Of a stretch of DNA of 64,000 nt, positions 31,776 through 40,574 are shown one piece after another (the stretch's first letter is position 1; the number at the start of each line of letters is the position of its first letter). The notes under the pieces were generated by a model. It was not told the origin of the DNA, did no database searches, and was given only the letters and a program-made list of their open reading frames with translations. The stretch spans positions 1 through 64,000 of the forward strand of contig SZPE01000006.1 of assembly GCA_030263555.1 (NCBI GenBank). Direction: 5' to 3'. A program made the position numbers and the translations under genes. The stretch comes from CFX2 sp014338005. Lineage in GTDB: Bacteria > Chloroflexota > Anaerolineae > Aggregatilineales > Phototrophicaceae.

Positions 31776-32984
31776 TCAGCCCCGCCCGGACGGGCCGACG
31801 GACTCGATCACATTCAGCAGATGGTGAGTGATGACTCCCCAATCGTACTCGCGCTCAACCAGCGCGCGGCCTGCTTCGGCCAGCCGGGCGCGGCGCTCGC
31901 CGTCCTCGAACAGTTGGCAGATCGTTTCCACCATCTGGGCGGGCGTATCGGCGATCAGAATATCCTCGCCGGGATGAACGTTCAGCCCTTCCACACCCTT
32001 GCGGGTCGAAACCACCGGTACGCCCAACGCCATCGCCTCCAATATCTTCAGGCGTGTGCCGCTGCCCACCCGCAGCGGTACGACCACCAGCCAGCTTTTC
32101 TGGACGGCGGGCGCGATTTCCGGCAGATAACCGGCGAAGGTGACCCCCGGCTGCCCGGCCAGATGGCTGACATTAACCTTACCCGTGCCGCCGGTGATAA
32201 CAAAACGCGCTTTCGGCGTCCGCGCGCGGATCAGCGGCCACACCTCGCGGATGAAATAATCCACCGCGTCGTAGTTGGCGTGGTACGTCACCGCACCGGT
32301 GTAAATCAACGTATACGGCTCCGGTTCGATCATCGGATTGGGGCGGTTAACTTCGGTATCTATGCCGTTTGGGATGACCTCGATGCGCGCGCCCGCCGGG
32401 GCAAACGCCCGGATGTAATCCCGCTCCGTTTCGGAAACCACCGTCAGCACCGCGCCGCGCTGCATGCAGCGGCGCAGCGCGTTCTGGAGTTTGCCCAGGG
32501 TCAGCCATGCTCGCAGCCGACCGCTCCAGCCGGCAGCACGATTCACATGGTCGTAAAAACTGGTGATTTCCGGCGTTTCTAAAACCGCCGGCAGGTGGGG
32601 CAAAACCGACAGATAACGCATGGTCTGGATTTCGGAGGCGATCACCACATCCACCGGCGGCGAGCCGCCCGCCGCTGCGGCGGCGCGTTCGGCCATCGCC
32701 GGGCTGTACACATCCACCAGCGAACGCGGCCAGCGCGAAAAATAACCCAGCAGGGCTTTTAACGCGCCGGGATTGTAAGTGGGTTTGGGCAGGGCTTCGA
32801 CGTGCGCGCAGAAGCCGCGCAGATGTTCGATTCGTTCCGGCGCGGCATCCTCGGTTTCCGCAAACGACAGCAGCGTAACGCGGTGTTCGCGGGCAAGGTG
32901 GCGCAGCAGGTTATAGATGCGCTGTTTCGAGCCGTTGTCCGCCGGGTAGGGCCACCACCAGGACAAAAACAGGATATGCGCCAT
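31776..32984 (-). CDS. GT4-type glycosyltransferase
   Basis: A 402-residue GT-B enzyme without membrane segments. The N-terminal domain starts ILFLSWWWPYPADNGSKQRI. The C-terminal donor-binding domain has VIPNGIDTEVN, LIYTGAVTYHANYDAVDYF and LRVGSGTRLKILEAMALGVPVVSTRKGVEGL (split: GSGTRLKILEAMALG + VPVVSTRKG), the E-x7-E type motif of GT4. It transfers a sugar from a nucleotide donor with retention, likely building a surface polysaccharide or glycolipid. It starts three bases after the stop of the GT2 gene upstream on this strand, so the pair is one operon. Confidence 0.9.
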   Translation of the reverse strand: MAHILFLSWWWPYPADNGSKQRIYNLLRHLAREHRVTLLSFAETEDAAPERIEHLRGFCAHVEALPKPTYNPGALKALLGYFSRWPRSLVDVYSPAMAERAAAAAGGSPPVDVVIASEIQTMRYLSVLPHLPAVLETPEITSFYDHVNRAAGWSGRLRAWLTLGKLQNALRRCMQRGAVLTVVSETERDYIRAFAPAGARIEVIPNGIDTEVNRPNPMIEPEPYTLIYTGAVTYHANYDAVDYFIREVWPLIRARTPKARFVITGGTGKVNVSHLAGQPGVTFAGYLPEIAPAVQKSWLVVVPLRVGSGTRLKILEAMALGVPVVSTRKGVEGLNVHPGEDILIADTPAQMVETICQLFEDGERRARLAEAGRALVEREYDWGVITHHLLNVIESVGPSGRG

Positions 32985-32987
32985 TGG

Positions 32988-33893
32988 TCAGACGGCCATC
33001 GGGCCGAAGCGCCCCAGCGAAAAATCCTTGATCGCCCGCAGCATGATATGGCGCAGCGGGCGTTTTTCGCGCCAGCGGGCATACACCGACCAGCTAACGA
33101 TCATACGGGTGTATTCGATCAGCGTGAACATCAGCGGGCGCAGGCCGGCGCGCGTGCGCCTGAGGAACAGCAACCGGTTGCGCGTCATGTAATAATGCGC
33201 GCGCGGTGAGGACGCCCGGCTTTCAATCGAAATTTTATGCCATAACATCGCCATCGGCACATGAACGATTCGGAATCCCGCGTGGCCAGCGCGCACGCAC
33301 CATTCGGTTTCTTCATAATACATAAAAAATTTTTCATCCAGCAGCCCGGCGCGCTCCCAGGTTTCACGGCGCGCCAGCAGGCAGCAGCCGGTTACAAAAT
33401 CCACCGGGCGCGGGCTGAGGCCGAACTGGGCTTTATCTTCTTCGTTCAGGCCGATCATATCGGTTGTGCCGCGCGCCCAGTCAATCGCGCCGCCCGCCGA
33501 CCAGATGATGTCTGGGGCGCTGTAATAATAGATCATCGGGCCGGTCACGCCGATGTCCGGGGCGGCTTCCATGACCTCAATCATAACATCCAGCATGTCA
33601 GGCGCGGCGACCGTATCGTTATTGAGCAGCATCACGTAATCCGCGCCATGTTGGAGCGCGTACCGGATGCCCACGTTGTTGCCGCCGGTAAAACCCAGGT
33701 TGGCCCCGGTTTCGATCAGTTTGACGTTCGGGTGCGCCGCCCGAACCGCCTCAACCGAACCATCGGACGAGTGATTATCCACCACGATCACGGTAAAGTT
33801 CGGATAGGTGAGGTGTTCCAGGGAGCGCAGGCAGGCGAGGGTGTCCTCGCATCCATTGTAGTTTAAGACGATGATACTGACAGCGGGTTTCAT
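32988..33893 (-). CDS. GT2-family glycosyltransferase
   Basis: A 301-residue GT-A enzyme. KPAVSIIVLNYNG is the nucleotide-binding start, VVDNHSSDGSVEAV the usual DxS segment, and VMLLNNDTVAAPDM carries the DxD-equivalent NND. ETWERAGLLDEKFFMYYEETEW carries the ED acid region of the rhamnosyltransferase-like GT2 group, and the C-terminus is amphipathic (membrane-associated). It probably adds a deoxysugar to a cell-surface glycan. The ATG at 33893 (MKPAVSI) is preferred over a TTG at 33914. It is the first gene of the GT2-GT4 operon. Confidence 0.9.
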   Translation of the reverse strand: MKPAVSIIVLNYNGCEDTLACLRSLEHLTYPNFTVIVVDNHSSDGSVEAVRAAHPNVKLIETGANLGFTGGNNVGIRYALQHGADYVMLLNNDTVAAPDMLDVMIEVMEAAPDIGVTGPMIYYYSAPDIIWSAGGAIDWARGTTDMIGLNEEDKAQFGLSPRPVDFVTGCCLLARRETWERAGLLDEKFFMYYEETEWCVRAGHAGFRIVHVPMAMLWHKISIESRASSPRAHYYMTRNRLLFLRRTRAGLRPLMFTLIEYTRMIVSWSVYARWREKRPLRHIMLRAIKDFSLGRFGPMAV

Positions 33894-34075
33894 ACCAGCA
33901 CCGGCGTTATTCAAACGCAGTTAAAACCTTTAAGTGCCTTCATCCTAGAAAATTCAGCCTTGCAATCGGCTAAACGGCAGCGCGCCGCGCATGGTACGTT
34001 AGGACTAAAATTTTCCACAGGGCGCAAAAATTGCTGCGGCCCGGTTTTCTTCAGTTTTTGCCGGTTGGGATATGC

Positions 34076-34081
34076 TACAAT
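34076..34081 (+). promoter_or_regulatory. -10 box TACAAT for the stressosome operon
   Basis: TACAAT lies 97 bases before the GTG of the first rsbR. The 284-base gap between divergent GT2 and rsbR genes otherwise shows AT-richer sequence without a gene; no sigma-factor-specific box is evident. Confidence 0.4.
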
Positions 34082-34177
34082 GAACCTAGAATGCATTCTG
34101 TTATATTTCTATATCTAGCGGCGGCCCGTCCATTTAACCCTGAAGCGCCGGCCATTAAACAACCGAGGAGAGATCGA

Positions 34178-35962
34178 GTGCCTACGACGGAAGATTTGCA
34201 GGCCCGCATAACCGAACTGGAAGAGGCACAGCGGAACGCCGCGCGCCTGTTTCAGATCAGCCATGACCTGAACACCGCCCGCGATCTGAACCAGGTCTTT
34301 CAGATCATCGTCCGTCCGGCCATCGAAAATCGCGCTTCTAGCGCCGTCCTGGGCGCCTTTTACCCCGGCGATTCCGGCATGGTGCAGGTCATCGGCAGTT
34401 GGCAGCGCGAAGGTGATGAACAACTGCCGGTCGGCATCAGCCTGCCGGCTGCCGAGTTCCCGTTTAATCACATCTGGCTCAACCATCCCGGTGAAACACT
34501 GCTGATTTCGGACATCGCCGCCGACGAACGGCTGGACGAAACCACCCGGCGGCGCGCGCTGGCGACCGGCATCCAGGCAGCCGCCGCGATACCGCTGGCA
34601 CGTGCCGGTCGTTGGGTGGGTATCATCCTGTTGGGCTGGAAGGATGGGCGCGGCTTCGCCCCGCACGAAAAAAGCTTCTACGAAACGCTGCCCTTCCTAG
34701 TGACGCCCATCATCGAAAACCGGCAGTTAGTGAACCACCTGGAGCGCCTGGTGAGCGAACGCACCCAGGACTTGATGACTTTTCTGGCGCTGGTGGAAAA
34801 CGCCGCCGAAGCGGTCATGACCTGTGACACGGATGGCCGCATCAACTACGCCAACCCCGCCGGCTACCGGCTGTACGGCTACGACGCCGAAAAACGCGAG
34901 CTGCTGGAACTGTCCCCCGAAGACCTGACGCCCGACGACGAACTGCCCCGGCTTCAGCAGGAGGTTTTCGCCGCCGCCGCTTCCGATGGCAGATGGGAGG
35001 GGGAAATTCGGCAGCGGCGCAAAGACGGCCATATCCTTATGGTTTACGCCAGCGTATTTAACATCTACGACGACGCCGGGCAGCCGGTGGCGAGGGCGAC
35101 CATCACGCGCGACATCAGCCAACGCAAACAGGCCGAAGACGCCCTGCGCGAAAGCGAGGAACGCTTCCGGCGTATTGTGGAGGCGCTGCCCGTCGGCCTG
35201 CACCTGTACCAGCTTGATGACCGGGAGCGGCTGATTTTTACCGGCGCGAACCCGGCAGCCGACCAGATGTTAGGCGTGGACAACAGCCGTTACATCGGCC
35301 TGACCATCGAACAGGCTTTCCCGCCTCTGGCCCAGACCGAAATCCCCGACCGCTACCGCCAGGCGGCCCGTGACGGCGTGATGTGGCAGACCGATCAGGT
35401 TTTGTATGAGGACGAGGCGATCAGCGGCGCGTACAAAGTATACGTTTTCCAGAGCGCGCCGGGCAGCGCGGTGGTCGCTTTCCTGGATGTGACCGAACGG
35501 ATGCAGACCGAACAGGAGCGCGAGCGCCTTCAGCAGCAGATCATCGAGGCGCAGCGCCAGGCTTTGCAAGAGCTTTCCACACCCATTATCCCGGTGATGG
35601 AAGGCATCATCGTCATGCCGCTGGTGGGCGGCATTGATACCAGCCGCTCCCGCGATCTGATGCGCTCCCTGCTGGAAGGCATCACCCGCTACCAGGCCAA
35701 AGTAGCCATCCTGGACATCACCGGTGTGCCGGTAGTGGATACCGGCGTGGCCCAGCACCTCGACCGCACCATCCAGGCCGCACGGTTGAAGGGCGCGCGA
35801 ACGCTCATCACCGGCGTGTCGGAAGCAGTGGCGGAAACCATCGTAGACCTGGGCATTGATTGGAGCGGCATCGAAACCTTAAGCGATCTGCAAACCGGGC
35901 TGATGGTCGCCCTGCGGTCGCTGGGTTTGCGAATCTACCGAGAAGCAAGGAAAAAAGACTGA
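34178..35962 (+). CDS. rsbR: RsbR-type stressosome protein: GAF-PAS-PAS-STAS
   Basis: A 594-residue protein. A short N-terminal coiled coil, GAF domain (about 20-185), PAS 1 (about 200-318), PAS 2 (about 325-443), a linker helix, and a STAS domain (about 464-585) beginning ELSTPIIPVMEGIIVMPLVG. In Bacillus RsbR proteins RsbT phosphorylates two threonines; both equivalents are present here, Thr522 in VVDTGVA and Thr554 in AETIVDLGI. The sensor half differs from the globin-like domain of Bacillus RsbRA. GTG start with GAGGAGAG upstream; the open frame back to 34031 crosses the promoter. It overlaps the next gene by TGATG. Confidence 0.92.
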   Translation: MPTTEDLQARITELEEAQRNAARLFQISHDLNTARDLNQVFQIIVRPAIENRASSAVLGAFYPGDSGMVQVIGSWQREGDEQLPVGISLPAAEFPFNHIWLNHPGETLLISDIAADERLDETTRRRALATGIQAAAAIPLARAGRWVGIILLGWKDGRGFAPHEKSFYETLPFLVTPIIENRQLVNHLERLVSERTQDLMTFLALVENAAEAVMTCDTDGRINYANPAGYRLYGYDAEKRELLELSPEDLTPDDELPRLQQEVFAAAASDGRWEGEIRQRRKDGHILMVYASVFNIYDDAGQPVARATITRDISQRKQAEDALRESEERFRRIVEALPVGLHLYQLDDRERLIFTGANPAADQMLGVDNSRYIGLTIEQAFPPLAQTEIPDRYRQAARDGVMWQTDQVLYEDEAISGAYKVYVFQSAPGSAVVAFLDVTERMQTEQERERLQQQIIEAQRQALQELSTPIIPVMEGIIVMPLVGGIDTSRSRDLMRSLLEGITRYQAKVAILDITGVPVVDTGVAQHLDRTIQAARLKGARTLITGVSEAVAETIVDLGIDWSGIETLSDLQTGLMVALRSLGLRIYREARKKD

Positions 35963-37167
35963 TGCTCAAACAATGGTTGGAAAATCGCCGCGAGGAACTG
36001 CTGGCGATCAGTCTGGCATTTGAACACGATCAGTCGGAGCCGCTGGACGACGGCGTGCTGTACCCGCTGCTGGAAACTACGCTGACCGCCGCCGGGCAGG
36101 CGCTCGATGGCAAGGTCAATCCGACCCGCGCGGCAGTTAAAATCGCCCAACACGCCCAGGACGCGCGGCTGCCTCTGCCGGGTTTCATCCACAGCCTGGA
36201 TGTTCTGCGACGCGCGGCCCAATACCTGCTCGGCCAGGACATACACGCCGCCGCCGACCAGATGGCCTGGATGGGCGCGCTCAACGACCAGTTATTCCTC
36301 ACCGCCCAGGTTGCGGCGACCATGCTCGGCAGCGGGGACGAAGCGGAACTGGCCGAGGAGCGCCACCGGCTGCGAACGCTGGTGGATGCCCTGCCGGATT
36401 TTGTTTTTATGAAAGACCGCGACAGCCGTTTTTTGCTGTTGAACCGGGCGATGGCGCAGTTTATGGGGGCAGAAACGCCGCAGGAAATCATCGGCAAAGA
36501 TGACTTCGACCTGTTCCCAGAGGTGCTGGCCGCCCAGTACCGCGCCGATGAAATGGAAGTCATGCAGTCCGGCAGGGTTAAAACCGGCTACGAAGAACAA
36601 ACGGTCACCCGTGAAGGCGAAATACGCTGGATGCAAAGCACCAAAGCCCCCTTGCGTGACGGCAGCGGTAATGTGATCGGCGTGGTCGGCATGGTTCGGG
36701 ACATCACCGCGATCAAACAGGCGCACGAGCGCGAGCGGCAGCAGCGGCAGATCATCGAGGCGCAGCAGCAGGCCATCTCCGAACTGTCCACACCCATCAT
36801 TCCCGTCATGGACCGTATCATCGTCATGCCGTTGATCGGCGGCATTGATACCGCCCGCGCGCGGGACATTATGCGTTCGCTGCTGGCCGGCATCGGCCAG
36901 TACCGCGCCCGCATCGCTATTTTAGACATCACCGGCGTGCCGGTAGTGGACAGCGGCGTGGCCCAGCACCTCGACCGCACCATCCAGGCCGCGCGGTTGA
37001 AGGGCGCGCAGACCATCGTTACCGGCGTGTCGGACGCCATCGCCGAAACCATTGTAGACCTGGGCATAGACTGGAGCGGCGTCGAGACGGAGCGCGATCT
37101 GCAAACCGGCCTCGTTACGGCGCTGGAACGCCTGGGGTTTGTGCTTATAAAGCCCGGCAGCAGCTAA
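35962..37167 (+). CDS. rsbR: RsbR-type stressosome protein: N-terminal RsbR-like helix bundle-PAS-STAS
   Basis: A 401-residue protein. The N-terminal ~125 residues (WLENRREELLAISLAFEHD) are all-helical, like the RsbR N-terminal sensor or RsbU-like regions. One PAS domain follows (about 140-255; LPDFVFMKDRDSRFLLLN), then a STAS domain (about 285-395). At the first phospho-site it has Ser (VVDSGVA) where the first paralog has Thr; the second site Thr is kept (AETIVDLGI). The ATG overlaps the upstream stop, so translation is coupled. The STAS DNA is nearly identical to that of the third paralog. Confidence 0.92.
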   Translation: MLKQWLENRREELLAISLAFEHDQSEPLDDGVLYPLLETTLTAAGQALDGKVNPTRAAVKIAQHAQDARLPLPGFIHSLDVLRRAAQYLLGQDIHAAADQMAWMGALNDQLFLTAQVAATMLGSGDEAELAEERHRLRTLVDALPDFVFMKDRDSRFLLLNRAMAQFMGAETPQEIIGKDDFDLFPEVLAAQYRADEMEVMQSGRVKTGYEEQTVTREGEIRWMQSTKAPLRDGSGNVIGVVGMVRDITAIKQAHERERQQRQIIEAQQQAISELSTPIIPVMDRIIVMPLIGGIDTARARDIMRSLLAGIGQYRARIAILDITGVPVVDSGVAQHLDRTIQAARLKGAQTIVTGVSDAIAETIVDLGIDWSGVETERDLQTGLVTALERLGFVLIKPGSS

Positions 37168-37205
37168 CCGATTCTCGCGGAACCCCCACTTAGGAGCTTG
37201 CTTTT

Positions 37206-38612
37206 ATGTCCGAATTTGACCCGCACCCAGAAGTAGATATCCAGATGGCGATACGCCTGCTGCAAATCGGGCAGCGTTTGAACGCCGCGCCGGATGAAAA
37301 AGCCATTCTGGACATCCTCATCGAGCCGGCGCTGGCCGCCGGGCTGACCAACGCCAGCCTGTTATGTTTTGAAACCACCCCGAACACGCCGGAACAGGGG
37401 GAGATCGTGGCCGCCTGGCAGCGCCCCGGCGCTGTGAACCTGGCGCTTGGCACACGCCTTAAGCTGGCGAACCGCGCTTACATCGGCCTGTGGAATCATA
37501 CCGCCGTTCAGACACAGTTTTTCGCCGACGCCCCCCGTGACCGGCATCTGCCGAAGGAATGGCGCGCCCTGGCCGGGCAGATCGGCGCTCGCGGCCTGGC
37601 GATTCTGCCGCTTCAGCAGGGCGGGCGCTGGATTGGTTTCATCAGCCTGGGCTGGGCGGACGGGCATGAATTCAGCGATGCCGAACGCCTCTTTTACAGC
37701 GCGCTGCCGGCCATCGCCGCGCCGGTCATTGCCAGCCGGCGGTTTATCGCCGAGCTGGATGAGCTGGCGCGGGAACAGACCAAAGCCCTGCGCGAAGCCC
37801 AGAACATGCTCAAGACCGTCATTGATACTATCCCGGTGCGGGTGTTCTGGAAGGATAAAAACCTGCGCTATCTGGGCTGCAATCACGCTTTCGCCGAAGA
37901 TGCCGGGCTGGACTCGCCGGAGGCCATCATCGGCAAGGACGATTACGAACTGTCCTGGGCGGAGGTCGCCGACCTGTACCGGGGCGATGACCAGGCGGTG
38001 ATCGAATCCGGCCAGGCGCGCATCAATTACGAGGAGCCGCAAACCCATACCGACGGCTCGGAAATGTGGCTGCGAACCAGCAAACTGCCCCTGCGGGACG
38101 CCGACGGCGAGATTATCGGCGTGCTGGGGCTTTACGAGGACATCACCGAACACAAACGTATGGAACAGGAGCGCGAGCGCCTTCAGCAGCAGATCATCGA
38201 GGCGCAGCGCCAGGCCTTGCAGGAGCTTTCCACGCCTATCATCCCCATCATGGATCGTATTATCGTCATGCCGCTGGTCGGCGGCATTGATACCGCCCGC
38301 GCGCGGGACATCATGCGTTCGCTGCTGGCCGGCATCGGCCAGTACCGCGCCCGCATCGCTATTTTAGACATCACCGGTGTATCCGTCGTGGACAGCGGCG
38401 TGGCCCAGCACCTCGACCGCACCATCCAGGCCGCGCGGTTGAAGGGCGCGCAGACCATCGTTACCGGCGTGTCCGACGCGGTGGCGGAAATCATCGTCAA
38501 CCTGGGCATAGACTGGAGCGGCGTCGAAACCCAGCGCGATCTGCAAACCGGGTTGGTAACGGCCTTAGAGCGCCTGGGCGTGCAGCTCACCCGGCGCGGA
38601 AAGCGAACATAG
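37206..38612 (+). CDS. rsbR: RsbR-type stressosome protein: GAF-PAS-STAS
   Basis: A 468-residue protein. GAF-like domain (about 10-185), PAS (about 200-315; DTIPVRVFWKDKNLRYLGCN), STAS (about 345-460). The phospho-acceptor positions are changed: VVDSGVA has Ser at site one, and AEIIVNLGI has Ile where RsbT would phosphorylate the second Thr. If family rules hold, this subunit cannot be doubly phosphorylated and may behave as a constitutively held component. GGAG is eight-to-ten bases before the ATG. The intergenic gap is 38 bases, the longest inside the operon. Confidence 0.92.
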   Translation: MSEFDPHPEVDIQMAIRLLQIGQRLNAAPDEKAILDILIEPALAAGLTNASLLCFETTPNTPEQGEIVAAWQRPGAVNLALGTRLKLANRAYIGLWNHTAVQTQFFADAPRDRHLPKEWRALAGQIGARGLAILPLQQGGRWIGFISLGWADGHEFSDAERLFYSALPAIAAPVIASRRFIAELDELAREQTKALREAQNMLKTVIDTIPVRVFWKDKNLRYLGCNHAFAEDAGLDSPEAIIGKDDYELSWAEVADLYRGDDQAVIESGQARINYEEPQTHTDGSEMWLRTSKLPLRDADGEIIGVLGLYEDITEHKRMEQERERLQQQIIEAQRQALQELSTPIIPIMDRIIVMPLVGGIDTARARDIMRSLLAGIGQYRARIAILDITGVSVVDSGVAQHLDRTIQAARLKGAQTIVTGVSDAVAEIIVNLGIDWSGVETQRDLQTGLVTALERLGVQLTRRGKRT

Positions 38613-38617
38613 GCGCT

Positions 38618-39034
38618 ATGGATTCTTCCGGCAGCACCCAGAAATTAGAAAACCTGCTTTTGGTGGCCGTCCCGCGCGACCTGATGGACGATGAAGTGAT
38701 CGAACTGCGGCGCGAAATCCTGCAAGCGATCCGCCGGCACGGGTCGCAGGTTGTCCTGCTGGATTTTTCGCGGGTGGACATCTGCGACAGTTTTTTTGGC
38801 CGTTTCATTTATACCACTTCCAAAATGGTCGAACTGATGGGCGCGAAAGTCATCATTTCCGGTTTGCAGGATGTGGTGATCGAAACGATGGTCGAACTTG
38901 GCATGACGCTGCCAGACGTGGATGCCGTCCTTGACCTGGACGACGCGCTGGCGCTGAGCCGGTCGCTGTCCCGGCAGTACAACCATCTGAACGAAACCGC
39001 GCCGCCGGATGGCGACATCGCGGACGAGGAGTAA
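38618..39034 (+). CDS. rsbS: RsbS-type stressosome core STAS protein
   Basis: A 138-residue single STAS domain without sensor. LLLVAVPRDLMDDEVIELRREIL is the first strand-helix, and VVLLDFSRVDICDSFFGRFI carries the Ser that RsbT phosphorylates in RsbS (Ser in DSFFGRF). It would form the core icosahedral shell with the RsbR paralogs and sequester RsbT. The C-terminal tail (about 118-138) is acidic and probably disordered. Starts six bases after rsbR3, ends five bases before rsbT: one transcript. Confidence 0.92.
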   Translation: MDSSGSTQKLENLLLVAVPRDLMDDEVIELRREILQAIRRHGSQVVLLDFSRVDICDSFFGRFIYTTSKMVELMGAKVIISGLQDVVIETMVELGMTLPDVDAVLDLDDALALSRSLSRQYNHLNETAPPDGDIADEE

Positions 39035-39039
39035 GGACG

Positions 39040-39462
39040 ATGGCCGGGCAGTCGCGTAAAGACCAACTGCACTTCACCATCCAGCACGTGGCCGATGTTT
39101 CCACGTCGCGCCGCGCCGGGATGCAAATGGCGATCAATATGGGCTTCGCCCACGCCGACGCGACCAAAATTGCCGTCGTCATCTCCGAACTGGCGCGTAA
39201 CATCCTCATTTATGCCCGCACCGGGACGATCATTGTCAAGGAGCATCGCGGGCTGGATGGCAAACGCGGCATCAAAATCATCGCCGACGATAACGGGCCG
39301 GGCATCCCCTTCCTGGACAAAGCCCTGACCGAAGGTTATACCACCTCCGGCGGCCTGGGCCTGGGATTGTCGGGGTCAAAACGGCTGATGGATGAGTTTT
39401 ACATCCATTCGGAAGTGGGCAAGGGAACGAATGTCACGGCGGTAAAATGGCTGAACAAATAA
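39040..39462 (+). CDS. rsbT: RsbT-type switch protein kinase
   Basis: A 140-residue GHKL ATPase. N box ELARNILIYARTG, G1 box DDNGPGIPFLDKAL, G2 box GLGLGLSGSKRLMDEF, and a final GKGTNVTAVKWL. In Bacillus RsbT phosphorylates RsbR and RsbS, is released from the stressosome and then activates the RsbU phosphatase. No RsbU or SigB-type sigma factor is encoded in this window, so the downstream partner is elsewhere or different. The 3' end overlaps the next gene by 16 bases. Confidence 0.92.
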   Translation: MAGQSRKDQLHFTIQHVADVSTSRRAGMQMAINMGFAHADATKIAVVISELARNILIYARTGTIIVKEHRGLDGKRGIKIIADDNGPGIPFLDKALTEGYTTSGGLGLGLSGSKRLMDEFYIHSEVGKGTNVTAVKWLNK

Positions 39463-39914
39463 GCGCAGGACTGCCGCCGGTTTCGATTCGAGTATCTGAC
39501 GATGCACACGCCGTCCTGGCCGCGCAGCATGGGCGCGCGCTGGCGGCGCGGCTGGGGTTTTCGGTCGTGGAGCAAACCGCCTGTTCGACGGCGATCCTGG
39601 AAATCGCCCGTAACATCGTTAAATATGCCGGCGCGGGCGAAGTGACGTTCCAGGCGGTTGAAGACGGGGAACAGGTGGGTATCGTCGTGGTGGCCTGCGA
39701 TAACGGTCCCGGCATCGCCGACGTTAACCTGGCGCTGCAAGACGGTTATTCGACCGGCGGCGGCCTGGGACTGGGTTTGCCCGGCGCGCGCCGGCTGATG
39801 GATTCGTTCCAGATCGTCTCGCGCCCCGGCCAGGGGACGACCGTCGTCATGCAGAAATGGCGAAGCGCCGCTCCCGTCCGGGAACACGCTTCATCCTCCA
39901 GAGGCCGCCCGTGA
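39447..39914 (+). CDS. second RsbT/RsbW-like GHKL kinase
   Basis: A 155-residue GHKL-fold protein with EIARNIVKYAGAG (N box), CDNGPGIADVNLAL (G1) and GGGLGLGLPGARRLMDSF (G2). It clearly derives from an RsbT-like ancestor (same order of motifs as the gene just upstream) but is divergent in sequence. Tandem RsbT-like genes occur in some Gram-negative and Chloroflexota stressosome operons. Separate output or antagonism to RsbT are possibilities; there is no evidence for one. It overlaps rsbT by 16 bases and rsbX by four bases. Confidence 0.88.
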   Translation: MAEQISAGLPPVSIRVSDDAHAVLAAQHGRALAARLGFSVVEQTACSTAILEIARNIVKYAGAGEVTFQAVEDGEQVGIVVVACDNGPGIADVNLALQDGYSTGGGLGLGLPGARRLMDSFQIVSRPGQGTTVVMQKWRSAAPVREHASSSRGRP

Positions 39915-40504
39915 CCGAACCTGTGCCGTTTATCGAATGGGGCGCGGCCATGCTGCCGCAGCCGGGCCAGCCGCTCTCCGGCGACGATTATCTGATTCAC
40001 CCGCTGCCGGACGGTCTGCTGGTGGCCGTGATAGACGGCCTGGGACATGGGCCAAAAGCGGCGCTGGCCGCGCGGCTGGCCGTCGAAACGCTCCGCCAGC
40101 ACGCCCAGACCAACCTGATCGAACTAATCAACCGCTGCCATCAGGCCTTAACCGGCACGCGCGGCGCGGTTATCAGCCTGGCGGCCATCCATACCGGCAG
40201 CACCGCCATGAACTGGCTCGGCGTGGGCAACGTGGCAGGCTTGCTGGCGCGGAGCGATGGGACGCGCCGGCATATGGTGCTGCGCGGCGGCGTGGTCGGT
40301 TATCGCCTGCCGCCCCTGCGCGTGTTTTCGGAGGCGCTGCTGCCGGGCGATACCCTCATTTTCGCCACCGACGGCATTCGCAGATCTTTTACACAGGATG
40401 TCCCGGCCAATTTGCCGCCGCAGGCTTTGGCGGAGGCGATACTGGCAAACCACAGCCGCCAGACCGACGATGCCACCGTCGTCGTGGGGCGGTACAATAC
40501 CTGA
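39911..40504 (+). CDS. rsbX: RsbX-type PP2C/SpoIIE phosphatase
   Basis: A 197-residue serine phosphatase. Metal-binding motifs are LVAVIDGLGHGPKAALAA, LLPGDTLIFATDGIRRSF and QTDDATVVVGRY. RsbX resets the stressosome by removing phosphates from RsbR and RsbS. The GTG start overlaps the previous stop (GTGA), so it is translationally coupled; the first 18 residues of the longer frame would overlap the preceding gene. It is the last gene of the operon, followed by a strong terminator. Confidence 0.9.
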   Translation: MTEPVPFIEWGAAMLPQPGQPLSGDDYLIHPLPDGLLVAVIDGLGHGPKAALAARLAVETLRQHAQTNLIELINRCHQALTGTRGAVISLAAIHTGSTAMNWLGVGNVAGLLARSDGTRRHMVLRGGVVGYRLPPLRVFSEALLPGDTLIFATDGIRRSFTQDVPANLPPQALAEAILANHSRQTDDATVVVGRYNT

Positions 40505-40520
40505 AAACGGCGCTCGAATC

Positions 40521-40551
40521 AAAAAGCGAACCGCGCCGGGTTCGCTCTTTT
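40521..40551. terminator. bidirectional intrinsic terminator at end of the stressosome operon
   Basis: AAAAAGCGAACC (40521-40532) / GGTTCGCTCTTTT (40539-40551) form an eight-bp stem with A- and T-rich flanks, serving the convergent rsbX and RDD genes. Confidence 0.85.
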
Positions 40552-40574
40552 AGCCGGGTGCAGCAGGCCGGGCC

